From contig NZ_JBGKAC010000001.1 of NCBI RefSeq assembly GCF_041361465.1, forward strand, positions 1,798,001 to 1,862,000: DNA of 64,000 nucleotides, read 5' to 3'. The DNA is from Halobaculum sp. MBLA0143 (GTDB taxonomy: Archaea > Halobacteriota > Halobacteria > Halobacteriales > Haloferacaceae). The position numbers and the translations under genes are program-made. The notes below the pieces were generated by a model that worked only from the letters and a program-made list of their open reading frames with translations, was not told the origin of the DNA and searched no databases. Shown here one piece after another: positions 37,501 through 45,400 of this stretch (position 1 is the stretch's first letter; every line of letters starts with the position of its first letter).

Positions 37501-37797
37501 CTCCTCTACTTTCGTCTCGATGGGGAGCCCGTGCATGTCGTAGCCCGGCCGGTCCGTCACCCGGTGGCCGGTCATCCGCTTGTACCGGATCACGGCGTCC
37601 TTCAGCGACTTGTTCCAGGCCGTCCCCAGGTGCATCTGCCCGGTCGTGTACGGCGGGCCGTCGACGAAGAAGAACGGCGGGTCGTCGGCGTGCGCCTCCA
37701 CCGCCGCCTCGTAGGCGTCTTCTTCTGCCCAGAGTCCGTCCACTCGGTCCTCCACCTCGTGGGGGGCGTACTGGTCTGGGATCTCCGTGTCGTCCAT
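34594..37797 (-). CDS. ileS: Isoleucine--tRNA ligase
   Basis: A 1067-aa class I synthetase. The HIGH-type motif is MHLGTAWNKSLKD (about residue 55) and the KMSKS loop is EMSKSRGT (about 610). The CP1 editing domain carries IWTTTPWTVVANT and GLVHSAPGHGEEDF. The anticodon-binding domain and a C-terminal zinc/junction region follow. ATG 37797 lies about 24 nt downstream of a TATA box, so the transcript is nearly leaderless. The frame continues upstream without family similarity. Confidence 0.97.
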   Translation of the reverse strand: MDDTEIPDQYAPHEVEDRVDGLWAEEDAYEAAVEAHADDPPFFFVDGPPYTTGQMHLGTAWNKSLKDAVIRYKRMTGHRVTDRPGYDMHGLPIETKVEEELDFETKRDIEEYGMEAFIEECRRFAEENREAMDEDFQSLGVWMDWDDPYKTITPEYMEAAWWAFAQVDDRGLVEQGKRSINQCPRCETAIANNEVEYHEVGKPSVYVKFPLVDDDASLVIWTTTPWTVVANTFVAADADLTYQRVRAERDGETEELLLAADCVDDALSRGRYDDYEVLSELSGEELAGTAYEHPLADAVPDYVDEPGTQQVYTAEYVEADRTGLVHSAPGHGEEDFERGQELDLPVFCPVGTDGVYGDAAGKYADQFVRDANDEIVADLDDRGLLLASEDGHVVDEGQCWRCDTDIVRIVTDQWFITVTDIKDELLANIEDSEWHPPDARDNRFRNFVENAPDWNVSRQRYWGIPLPIWVPTDADREREGSYTADETIVVPTREALAERVDQDVDPDEIDLHRPTVDDLTITEDGVTYERVPDVFDVWFDSSVASLGTIGYPTDEAAFEELWPADVILEAHDQTRGWFWSQLGMGTAALGQVPYDEVVMHGFARLGDGTEMSKSRGTVITPDEAIEEAGRDPLRCYLLSQEQHGDDLRFEWDGLEETQSTLNILWNVFRFPLEYMELDGYDPATASLDDGELTTVDEWVLSRLQTVEREVAAAWDDYHVDDALNAVLQFVTEDVSRFYVKATRERMWEDADSPEKRGAYATMAVLLDEVTRLLAPFAPFLAERLYQHLDGEATTVHALSYPEANDDLRRPELESDVAVLRAAEEAAANARQQAERKLRWPVTEVVVESSNASVREAVSRHADLFADRVNARTVTVAESYGQLVDVAEAEMAALGPAFGGDAEAVMQAVDGAAREDLATDDGGFAVTVDGERHELTEEMVSFHTESPAGVSGTRFAVDDADGNVYVDTELTEDVESEGYARDVVRRIQEMRKELDLEVDEPIRVAVDVADERVAGFVADHADHVAEETRAEEFDLGSLSDADLTEEWDVENIAVTIGVARVAAQAADD

Positions 37798-37817
37798 ACC
37801 ACAACGTCCGGCCCAGC

Positions 37818-37824
37818 GTATATC
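37818..37824 (-). promoter_or_regulatory. TATA box of ileS
   Basis: Read on the minus strand, GATATAC follows a TTTT stretch and is centred about 24 nt upstream of ATG 37797. It supports that start. Confidence 0.6.
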
Positions 37825-37963
37825 AAAACGGTGGTCCGGCAGACGACCTGTTCGAGGGGTGTCGTGTTCGGCGTTCGAGGCGTCGGCTCGACTGGCTCGC
37901 TCGGGTCCGTGGCGTCCACAGGAGCCAGCAGACACTTCACACTAGCCGGCGAGCCAGCCGACC

Positions 37964-38485
37964 GTGTCAGACGACCTGGAGATCGCAGTGGTTCGGGCCG
38001 AGTCACACGACGAGGCGAGAACACGCATGGAGACGGCACGCGAGCGCCTGGCGGCGACACTGGACCCGGACGCGACCGTCCGGCTGCGAGACGTGCCCGT
38101 ACCCGACGCCGTCGCCGCCGAGCCGACAGTCGATCCGGAGACACGGCTCGAAGAACTGCGCGACCGAGTACTCGAACTCGTCGACGACGGCGGGGTGGAG
38201 GACCTGTCGGACGACGAACGGACGCGACTCGACGGCCTGCGCGAACAGTTCCACTTCTACGAACAGCTGGCCGAGACGGCGACACAGCCGGTCCGGTACC
38301 CGGCGCTCCGTGCGAGTGACGCCACGGGCGCCGCCCCCGAGGCCGTCGCTGCTGCGGTGCTGGAGCCGTTGGAGCCGTTGTCGCCGAAGACGGTCGTCGT
38401 CGACGAGACGCCGGTCGAGCCGGTCACGGAGACGGCGCTCGCGGACGCCGTCGCGGCCGCGACCGACGGCTCGACGACCGCGTGA
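37964..38485 (+). CDS. Hypothetical acidic protein (173 aa)
   Basis: Unrecognised. A 173-aa acidic, mostly helical protein with a GTG start (MSDDLEIAVVRAESHDEART). It contains a charged helical segment (RLEELRDRVLELVDDGGVED) and then LDGLREQFHFYEQLAETA. No membrane segment, Cys or catalytic signature. Codon use is typical of the genome. It is divergent from ileS, 166 bp away; the next plus-strand gene begins 68 bp downstream. Confidence 0.65.
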   Translation: MSDDLEIAVVRAESHDEARTRMETARERLAATLDPDATVRLRDVPVPDAVAAEPTVDPETRLEELRDRVLELVDDGGVEDLSDDERTRLDGLREQFHFYEQLAETATQPVRYPALRASDATGAAPEAVAAAVLEPLEPLSPKTVVVDETPVEPVTETALADAVAAATDGSTTA

Positions 38486-38553
38486 CGTCCGTCGTGACAC
38501 CACGGCCCCGCCCACCCCGAGGAACTAAGCTGTTGGCCGTCGAACGGCCGAGA

Positions 38554-39135
38554 GTGAGCGACGACGGTCCGCCGACGGGCGACGAGGGAGACGGTGACAG
38601 CGTCGGCGACCGCGCGGACGCCGAGGCGAGCGGCCAGACGGAGACGGACTCGTTGGACGCCGCCGCCCGGGAGTGGGCGGAGCCGGACCCGGACGACCAC
38701 GAGGACGTGCTCCGGCCGGAAGACCTCGACATCAGCTCCCGCGAGGGCGTGGAGACGACGGAGGACGGCCAGTTCGTCATCTCGACGGACGGGGAGGCAA
38801 TCGATCCGGACGTGCCCGCGGTTCGGGTGGTCGACGAGACGGGCGAGGGCCACCACGCGGACGACGACCGGGACCGCGAGAACCCCCTGTCGGCCGCGGA
38901 GTCGGACCTGGCGGCGCTGTCGGTCGACCACGCCCTCAGCGTCGTCGCCCGCCACGGCGAGACGACGGGGAGCATCCAGACCGCCGCGGACGACCGGGCC
39001 GCGGCGCTGACCGCAGTGTTGCGCTGGTACGCCGACCGTGTGGACCCGGACACACCCGCCGAGACGACGCTGCGGCGACTGCTGACCGAGACGAGTCTCG
39101 ACCTCGGCGTCGACGACCCGGACGGCCAGGAGTGA
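38554..39135 (+). CDS. Conserved acidic haloarchaeal protein (DUF7500-like)
   Basis: A 193-aa highly acidic protein. A disordered N-terminal tract of about 45 residues is followed by the conserved-looking stretch VLRPEDLDISSREGV and GQFVISTDGEAI, then a helical C-terminal domain (DHALSVVARHGETTG, AADDRAAALTAVLRWYAD). This order recalls a haloarchaeal family I know as DUF7500 (unverified). GTG 38554 was chosen because the extension to 38482 is Pro/Arg-rich and unlike the rest. Function unknown. Confidence 0.65.
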   Translation: MSDDGPPTGDEGDGDSVGDRADAEASGQTETDSLDAAAREWAEPDPDDHEDVLRPEDLDISSREGVETTEDGQFVISTDGEAIDPDVPAVRVVDETGEGHHADDDRDRENPLSAAESDLAALSVDHALSVVARHGETTGSIQTAADDRAAALTAVLRWYADRVDPDTPAETTLRRLLTETSLDLGVDDPDGQE

Positions 39136-39213
39136 GGAACTCGCCTACCGGTGTCGCGGCACAGCGTGCTCGAAGCCCCACCGTCGTCCCCCGGCCACTA
39201 TCATAAAGTTGTG

Positions 39214-39222
39214 TATATTTAT
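39214..39222 (+). promoter_or_regulatory. TATA box of the receiver/GAF gene
   Basis: TATATTTAT predicts transcription from about 39245. That excludes the upstream in-frame codon at 39151 and leaves GTG 39262 or GTG 39286 as starts, behind a leader of about 16 or 40 nt. Confidence 0.6.
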
Positions 39223-39261
39223 CGGACGTATCTCGAATTCGATAGAGTAACGAACAATCAA

Positions 39262-40188
39262 GTGTCCCCTAGTGTATCTGAGAGTGTGACAGGGGGAACG
39301 GTACTTTGTGTCGACGAGGAGGGGTCGGTGGCCGACACCGCGACCGTCGTCGACGACGAGACGGAGTTCGAACCGCTGACGCGGACGACGGCTGCGGGCG
39401 CACGGGAGGCGATCAGAGACCACCCCGTCGTCTGTGTCGTGACGGAGTACAGTCTCCCGGACGGCTCCGGGCTGGAGGTGGTCGAGGCGCTGCGTGAACA
39501 CGCGCCACAGACGCCGTGTGTCCTGTTCACGGACGCCCGGCCGGGGGAGATCGACACCGACTCCTTCGAGGAGCTGATCGTGGAGTACTTGGACAGGACG
39601 CTGCCGTCTGCGGGTGAGGAGCTGGCGTTCGTCGTGGACGACCTCGTCGCCCACAGCGCACAGGTCGGCTTCCTCGCGCCCGACGACGAGGCGTCGCGGC
39701 TGGCGGCGCTGGCGGAGTACGAGGTCGACGAACTGCCGATCACGGAGAGCTTCGAGCGAATCACCGACCTGATCGCCGACCACTTCGACATCGAGGTGGC
39801 GTTCGTCGGGCTGATCGAGGAAGACGAGGAGAACTTCCTGGCGTGTACGGGTGCCGACTGGGACTCGCTCACGCGAGAGGACACGATCTGCACACACAGC
39901 ATGCTCCAAGAGGACGTGATGGTGGTCGAGGACGCACGGACGGACGATCGGTTCTCCAGCAACGAACAGCTCCTGAACCTCGGGATCCAGTTCTACGCCG
40001 GGGCCAACGTCACCACGCCCGACGGTCACGTCATCGGCCAGGTGTGCGCGCTGGACGACGAGCCGCGGCAGCTCTCGGAGCCGGAACGGGAGCGGCTCCA
40101 GAAGTACGCCGACACGGTGACGGAGATTCTGGAACTGCGACAGTCGTTGCGTGACGCCCGCACGGCGACCGCGGAGGTGGAGCCGTGA
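39262..40188 (+). CDS. Receiver-like / GAF signalling protein
   Basis: A 308-aa soluble regulator. A receiver fold (TVLCVDEEGSVADTATVVDD, then VVTEYSLPDGSGLEV) has Glu where the phospho-accepting Asp is expected, as in several haloarchaeal pseudo-receivers. Next comes a GAF domain (ITDLIADHFDIEVAFVGLI to ANVTTPDGHVIGQVCALDD). There is no output kinase or HTH domain. The start follows from the TATA position; GTG 39286 is an alternative. Its stop overlaps the next gene's start by 4 bp, implying a functional pair. Confidence 0.8.
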   Translation: MSPSVSESVTGGTVLCVDEEGSVADTATVVDDETEFEPLTRTTAAGAREAIRDHPVVCVVTEYSLPDGSGLEVVEALREHAPQTPCVLFTDARPGEIDTDSFEELIVEYLDRTLPSAGEELAFVVDDLVAHSAQVGFLAPDDEASRLAALAEYEVDELPITESFERITDLIADHFDIEVAFVGLIEEDEENFLACTGADWDSLTREDTICTHSMLQEDVMVVEDARTDDRFSSNEQLLNLGIQFYAGANVTTPDGHVIGQVCALDDEPRQLSEPERERLQKYADTVTEILELRQSLRDARTATAEVEP

Positions 40189-40829
40189 GCACCGCAGAGT
40201 TCGACTCCGGGACGGAGCTCGGGCGGATCGACGCCGGTACGAGTGTCCTGCTCACCGGGGACGACGAGGCGGTGTTGTCGGATCTGTTCTACCGGCTCGC
40301 CGCCGCCGGCGAGTCGGAACGGTCGGTCGTGCTGGCGACGGACAGCCGGGGCCGGACGGTCACCCGGGAGTTCGACGGGGTCACCGACGGCGCCGGCCAG
40401 CGGACGACCGTCCTCGCGGCAGAGGGACGCGCCAGCGACGGTGTCGCCACGGTCGACGACGTTGGCGACCTCACCGCCGTCGGGATGGAGCTGTCGTCAC
40501 TCGTCCGGGAGGCGCGGACGGACGCCGACCGGCTCCGTGTCGGACTGTTCCTCTGTTCGTCGCTGTGTGCGGCCGCCGAAGACACGCGGTCCGTCTACCG
40601 GTTCCTCAACTCCAACTTCCTGTCGACGCTCCGGCGGGCGGAGGCGGTCGGCGTCTGCGCGCTGGACACGAGCGCAGACATCGGCGCGAACGTCGACAGC
40701 GTCGTCTCCGGGCTGGAGACCTCCTTCGGCGCCCGGCTGGACGTGGTCGACTACGACGCCACGACGGCGACGGTCGAGGTGACGGGTCTCCCGGGCGTCG
40801 ACGACACGGTGACGGTGAGCCGGACGTAG
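40185..40829 (+). CDS. RecA/KaiC-like signalling protein (DUF7504-like)
   Basis: A 214-aa protein opening with a P-loop-like position (GTSVLLTGDDEAVLSDLFYR), in which the Walker A Lys/Thr are lost. Later blocks LRVGLFLCSSLCAAAEDTRSV and NSNFLSTLRRAEAVGVCALD look like the haloarchaeal KaiC/HTR-like family (DUF7504, from memory). It is translationally coupled to the receiver/GAF gene (GTGA overlap), a pairing I associate with haloarchaeal light and redox signalling. ATP hydrolysis is doubtful given the missing Lys. Confidence 0.75.
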   Translation: MSTAEFDSGTELGRIDAGTSVLLTGDDEAVLSDLFYRLAAAGESERSVVLATDSRGRTVTREFDGVTDGAGQRTTVLAAEGRASDGVATVDDVGDLTAVGMELSSLVREARTDADRLRVGLFLCSSLCAAAEDTRSVYRFLNSNFLSTLRRAEAVGVCALDTSADIGANVDSVVSGLETSFGARLDVVDYDATTATVEVTGLPGVDDTVTVSRT

Positions 40830-40872
40830 CCACCCCCGACGTACTTCAGTGTGGGGGACGCAGGAGGGAGTG

Positions 40873-42147
40873 ATGACAGACGACCGGGGGGTAGCGACGC
40901 TGGCGTCCGAACTGTCGGCGTCGACGGCGGCGGACAGGGCGGCCGCGGCCGAGGCGTTGCGGGCGCGGGCAGACTCCGAGCCGGCGGCCGTCGCCGGCGT
41001 CGCCGACGACCTGGACGCCGGGCTGACGGACGTCGACGACGGCGTCCGTGCTGACACGACCGCCGCGGTGGCGGAGGCGGCCGACGCGGACCCGACGGCC
41101 GTCGCGGCGCTCTCGACACACCTCGGCGACCGGCTGAGCGACGACGAGCCGGCGGTGTGTCACCACGCCGCCTACGCACTCGCCAGGGTCGCCGCCGTCG
41201 ACGCCGTCGCCGTCGAGCCGGCGCTGCCGGCGCTCGCCGACGTCTCGACGGCCGACGACGAGCCGTTGGCCGGGCTCGCGGTCCACGCGCTCGCGGCCGC
41301 CGCCGACACGGACCCGACCGTGCTCGCCGGACTCGACGACGCGACGCTGACCGGACTCCGGAGCGGGCTGGTCGCGGCCGCCGACACCGACGACGCGACC
41401 GTCCGGCGACGAGCGGTCCACGCGCTCGCCAGGCTCGCCGAGGCCGACGTCGTCGCACCGCCGACACCCGAGACCGTCGTGCCGTCGGTGGCGGACGATA
41501 CGGCCGCGACCCGGCGTGACGCGACCTTCCTGTTGGCACGGGCGGCCGACGGCGACCCTGCGGCAGTCGCGCCCCACGTCGACACGCTCGTCGACAGCCT
41601 CGCCCCGCCGGATCACGGCGCCGTGGTCGTCCACGCCGTCGCGGCCGTCGAGACGGTCGCCCGCGAGACGCCGGCGCCCGTCGCGGCCCGCGCCGAGCCC
41701 GTCGCGGCGTTGTTGACCCACGACCGTCCGGACGTGCGGGCCAACGCCGCGGCGGCGCTGGGCCGGGTCGCCACCGAGACGGACACGGTCGCGGACGCCG
41801 TGGAGACGCTCGCCGAGCGACTCGCCGACGATGCGGCCGCCGTTCGGGTGAACGCCGCGTTCGCGCTCGCGGCGCTGGCGGCCGCCGACCCGGACGCGGC
41901 CAAGCCGGCGATGGAGCCACTCCTGGGCCGACTGGAAGACGAGACGGAACGCGAACAGGTCCGCGCGCACGCCGGCACCGCGCTCGACAGACTCCGCTCG
42001 GCGCTGTCGCCGGCACCGGAGCCCGTCTCCGCGGAGGCGGCCGACGACGGCGTTCCGCGGGGTGCCGCCGCCGTCACGGACGGGAATCGAGGTGTCGGCG
42101 GCGGCGGGGACTCGGCCCCGGACGCCACGGAACCGCCGGACGGGTGA
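40873..42147 (+). CDS. HEAT-repeat protein
   Basis: A 424-aa Ala/Asp-rich protein of about nine HEAT-like helical hairpins (for example DEPAVCHHAAYALARVAAVD, DATVRRRAVHALARLAEAD, RPDVRANAAAALGRVATET, AAAVRVNAAFALAALAAAD). It ends in a Gly/Asp-rich tail. Such repeats form a curved solenoid for protein-protein contacts. ATG 40873 is preceded by a good Shine-Dalgarno (GGAGGG at about 40863-40868), one of few in this window, which decides the start. The partner is unknown. Confidence 0.85.
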   Translation: MTDDRGVATLASELSASTAADRAAAAEALRARADSEPAAVAGVADDLDAGLTDVDDGVRADTTAAVAEAADADPTAVAALSTHLGDRLSDDEPAVCHHAAYALARVAAVDAVAVEPALPALADVSTADDEPLAGLAVHALAAAADTDPTVLAGLDDATLTGLRSGLVAAADTDDATVRRRAVHALARLAEADVVAPPTPETVVPSVADDTAATRRDATFLLARAADGDPAAVAPHVDTLVDSLAPPDHGAVVVHAVAAVETVARETPAPVAARAEPVAALLTHDRPDVRANAAAALGRVATETDTVADAVETLAERLADDAAAVRVNAAFALAALAAADPDAAKPAMEPLLGRLEDETEREQVRAHAGTALDRLRSALSPAPEPVSAEAADDGVPRGAAAVTDGNRGVGGGGDSAPDATEPPDG

Positions 42148-42199
42148 CGGGTCGGCTTCCGAAGGCTTATGACTCGACCGGGGCAGACGTTCGACAGAG

Positions 42200-43678
42200 A
42201 TGGACCGGGGGCTCGCCGCCGTCGCCGTCGGCCTGACGCTGCTCGTCGTCGGACTGGGAGCGAGTGCGGTCGCCGCGCCCGACCCCGGCGGGGCGGCCGC
42301 GGACCCGGACGGCGTGACTACGACCGACACCGTCGACCCGACCGAGACGGCGACGACAGAGTCGACCGAGACCGCGTCCACAGCGTCGACACAGACTTCC
42401 TCGCCGGCGTCGACGCAACCTTCCCTGTCGGGGACACTCGTCGGCGTCCAGGGGAGCGGCGGTTACATGAGCGGCGGCTACGTGGAACTCGCGGGCGAAC
42501 GGGTGCTCCGCGACTCCGTCGACACCTACTTCGACGTGTCGTCGTTGTCCGACGGCCGGCTGCTGGCGGCGTGGATGGACGCCGGGCGGTCGGAGTGTGG
42601 ACCCTACGAGTCCCCGTGTGCACGGACGGGCTTCGTCGTGTTCGACCAGGAGGGGGCGGTCGTGAACCGGTTCTCGTTCCCCGTCCGGACCTCTCACAAC
42701 AGCGAGGTCCACGACGTAGAGGCGCTGCCGGACGGCGGGTTCGTCCTGACGGACATGGACCGCGAGCGGGTGATGATCGTCCGTGACGGCGAGGTGACGT
42801 GGCAGTGGAACGCCAGCGAGTTCTACGAGGCGCCGCCGGACCCGACGACACGCGACTGGCTCCACGTGAACGACGTCGACCGGATCGGCGACGGTCGGTT
42901 CCTGGTGTCCGTCCGCAACGCCAACCAACTGCTCGTGTTGGAGCGGCGGGGCGACGACGGCGAGGTGGTCGAGGTGATCAACGCCGACCGCGGCGGCTCC
43001 GACGCCTCCTGTACCGAGGGGGCACGCCTGTACGACGCGGACGGGGACGGCGACGTGCGCTGTGGCAACCCGGACGCCTTCCGCGAGCAACACAACCCAC
43101 AGTGGCTCGGCCCGGGGGCGGTGCTCGTCGCGGACTCCGGCAACGACCGCGTGGTGGAACTCCACCGCCGGAACGGGGTCTGGCGACCGGTGTGGGCGCT
43201 GACGGGCGCGAACGGTCGGTCGTTCTCCTGGCCCCGGGACGCCGACCGGCTGCCGAACGGCAACACGCTCGTGACCGACTCTCGTGGCCGGCGGGTCGTC
43301 GAGGTGACGGAGTCGGGCGAGACGGTGTGGTCGTACTCGACGGGCAACGGCATCGTGTACGAGGCCGACCGACTCCCCGCCGGGGAACGACCCCGTGGCC
43401 CGTTGTACGCGAGCGACCGTCCGCCGACGGGTGTCGACGACGGGACGGCGACGGACGGCCGTACGGCGACCGTGACGCCCGGCGGGACCGGAACCGAAGT
43501 CGTCGAGGTCGGCCCCGGCGAGAGCCGACTGCCGGTGTTCGGGGAGGCCGCGCGGCTGGTCCGAGCGGGGCTGCCGTGGCTGCCGCTGTGGCTCCGCGGA
43601 CCGCAGGTCGCGCTCTCCGCCGCGTCGCTCCTGCTCGTCGTCGGCGGTGTCGTCGACGCGGTCTGGCGCCGACGGTAG
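42200..43678 (+). CDS. ASST (arylsulfotransferase)-like membrane-anchored protein
   Basis: A 492-aa exported protein. An N-terminal hydrophobic signal/anchor (LAAVAVGLTLLVVGLGASAV) precedes a Thr/Ser-rich stalk of about 45 residues. A beta-propeller region follows (EVHDVEALPDGGFVLTDMD, DWLHVNDVDRIGDGRFLVSV, NPQWLGPGAVLVADSGNDRV, FSWPRDADRLPNGNTLVTDS). The C-terminal TM (VALSAASLLLVVGGVVDAVW) ends in RRR. The propeller blades match the arylsulfotransferase (ASST) family, but sulfotransferase activity is unproven in haloarchaea. It is probably outward-facing. Confidence 0.8.
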   Translation: MDRGLAAVAVGLTLLVVGLGASAVAAPDPGGAAADPDGVTTTDTVDPTETATTESTETASTASTQTSSPASTQPSLSGTLVGVQGSGGYMSGGYVELAGERVLRDSVDTYFDVSSLSDGRLLAAWMDAGRSECGPYESPCARTGFVVFDQEGAVVNRFSFPVRTSHNSEVHDVEALPDGGFVLTDMDRERVMIVRDGEVTWQWNASEFYEAPPDPTTRDWLHVNDVDRIGDGRFLVSVRNANQLLVLERRGDDGEVVEVINADRGGSDASCTEGARLYDADGDGDVRCGNPDAFREQHNPQWLGPGAVLVADSGNDRVVELHRRNGVWRPVWALTGANGRSFSWPRDADRLPNGNTLVTDSRGRRVVEVTESGETVWSYSTGNGIVYEADRLPAGERPRGPLYASDRPPTGVDDGTATDGRTATVTPGGTGTEVVEVGPGESRLPVFGEAARLVRAGLPWLPLWLRGPQVALSAASLLLVVGGVVDAVWRRR

Positions 43679-43713
43679 GGCGGTCTTTTGACCCCCGGCC
43701 GCCAACGACGGTC

Positions 43714-44340
43714 GTGAGCGACGACACGGAACTCGCCTGGGAGACGGTCGGGACGGAACTGGAGTACGACTGCCCCGGGTTCGGGGTACGACGCGACGAC
43801 GTGCGGCTGCCGGACGGCCGCGAGACGGACTACCACTACGTCGACGAGCCGCCGGCGGTCGTCATCTTGCCGCTGACGGCCGACAGCGAGGCAGTGTTGG
43901 TAGAAGAGTGGCGTCAGGCCGTGGGTCGCGTCAACCGCGGGCTGCCGGCCGGCACCGTCGAACGTGCCACCGAGCCCGCAGACGCGCCGGAGCCGTGGTT
44001 CGACGCCGACCCGACGTACGAGTCCGTCGAGACCGCCGCCCGGCGCGAACTCGCCGAGGAGACGGGGTACGAGGCCGACGAGATCCACCGGCTGACGAGC
44101 GTCGAGCCCTCCAACGGGGTGAGCCAGACCGTCCACCACCACGTCCTGGCGACGGGCTGTACGCCCGGGTCGGGCCAGGATCTCGACGACGACGAGACGA
44201 TCCGGGTCGCGACGACGGCGTTCGAGGAACTGCGCGACGCGGTCCTCGCCGGCGAGGTGCAGGACGGCCGCACTGCGCTGGCCGTCCACCAGTTCCTGGC
44301 GAGCGGCCACGCGACCGAGCTCGGGCTCGACACGGAGTGA
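43714..44340 (+). CDS. Nudix hydrolase (ADP-ribose pyrophosphatase-like)
   Basis: A 208-aa protein. The Nudix box is readable as ETAARRELAEETGYEADEI (REUxEExGU), after a longer Gly-to-Arg spacer than usual (GLPAGTVE followed by about 20 inserted acidic residues). The N-terminal beta-sheet (FGVRRDDVRLPDGRETDYHY and VVILPLTADSEAVLVEEWRQ) is typical of ADP-sugar pyrophosphatases. GTG 43714 begins after an antisense stretch. It lies 35 bp after the ASST-like gene. Confidence 0.87.
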   Translation: MSDDTELAWETVGTELEYDCPGFGVRRDDVRLPDGRETDYHYVDEPPAVVILPLTADSEAVLVEEWRQAVGRVNRGLPAGTVERATEPADAPEPWFDADPTYESVETAARRELAEETGYEADEIHRLTSVEPSNGVSQTVHHHVLATGCTPGSGQDLDDDETIRVATTAFEELRDAVLAGEVQDGRTALAVHQFLASGHATELGLDTE

Positions 44341-44407
44341 CCGGCCGGCGAACCCACCGCGGCGCACGACCGCGGAAGGCATACGTTCACACGCCCCAAG
44401 GATCCGT

Positions 44408-45400
44408 ATGGACGGAGACTACGAGCGGCTCTACCGCGAGACGGCGCCGTCGGTGGTGTCGGTGTACCGCGAGGCCGGTCGTCGCGGCGCCGGCTCCGGC
44501 TTCGTGTACGACGCAGACCACGTTCTGACGAACGAACACGTCGTTCGGGGGAGCGACAGCGTCGACGTGCGGTACGCGAACGCGGCCTGGACGACCGGTG
44601 TCGTCGTCGGCAGCGACAGCTACACCGACCTCGCCGTCGTCCAGGTTCCGGACCGCCCGGCCGACGCCGACCCGTTGACAGTGGCGGACGGTGACGCGGC
44701 GCCGACGCCCGGCCGGCCGGTGGCCGCGCTGGGCAACCCGCTCGGGCTCGACGGCTCCATCACGACCGGCGTCGTCAGCGGCGTGAACCGTTCGATGCCG
44801 ACCTCCGGCGGGTTCGCCGTCCCGGACGTGGTCCAGACCGACGCCCCCATCGACCGAGGCAACAGCGGCGGGCCGCTCGTGTCGGCCGCGGACGACGGCT
44901 ACCCGGTCGTCGGCGTCAACCGGGCGAAGTCCGGCGACAGCGTCGGGTTCGCCGTCTCCGCCCGGGTGATCGCGGCGGTCGTCCCGGCGCTGATCGCCGA
45001 GGGGCGGTACCGCCACGCCTCGTTGGGTGTCGAGACGGTAGACGTGACGCCGCGGGTGGCGACCGCGAACGGGCTCGACACACCCCGTGGTGTCGTCGTC
45101 GTCGGCAACCGCGACGGGACGACGCCGCTGCGGGGGAGCCGCGGCACACGCCGCGTCCGCGGCACCCGCGTGCCGGTCGGGGGCGACGTGGTCGTCGGCT
45201 TCGCCGGGCACGACGTGCGGTCACACGAGGAGCTCACGCGACTCCTCCTCACGGACGCCACGCCGGGTGAGTCGGTCGGGCTGACGGTCGTCCGGAACGG
45301 CCACGAGCGGGACCTCACCGTGACGCCGACGGAACGCCCCGTCACCCGACGGGACCGCGAGCGTGCGGCCGGCGACGCCACGACGATCCCGGTGGAGTAG
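44408..45400 (+). CDS. HtrA/DegP-like trypsin-fold serine protease with PDZ domain
   Basis: A 330-aa S1C protease with catalytic triad His44 (LTNEHVV), Asp74 (YTDLAVV) and Ser153 (RGNSGGPL), followed by a PDZ-like domain (ASLGVETVDVTPRVATANG to VGGDVVVGFAGHDVRSHEEL). There is no signal peptide or TM, so it appears cytoplasmic, unlike bacterial DegP. It would degrade or refold damaged proteins. A TATA-like gcatacg lies about 27 nt upstream of ATG 44408. Convergent with the EndoIII-like gene; the stops abut. Confidence 0.9.
   Translation: MDGDYERLYRETAPSVVSVYREAGRRGAGSGFVYDADHVLTNEHVVRGSDSVDVRYANAAWTTGVVVGSDSYTDLAVVQVPDRPADADPLTVADGDAAPTPGRPVAALGNPLGLDGSITTGVVSGVNRSMPTSGGFAVPDVVQTDAPIDRGNSGGPLVSAADDGYPVVGVNRAKSGDSVGFAVSARVIAAVVPALIAEGRYRHASLGVETVDVTPRVATANGLDTPRGVVVVGNRDGTTPLRGSRGTRRVRGTRVPVGGDVVVGFAGHDVRSHEELTRLLLTDATPGESVGLTVVRNGHERDLTVTPTERPVTRRDRERAAGDATTIPVE

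Noticed and set aside
36085-38319. 744-aa plus-strand frame antisense to ileS
   Set aside because: Shadow of ileS, which has all class I synthetase motifs.
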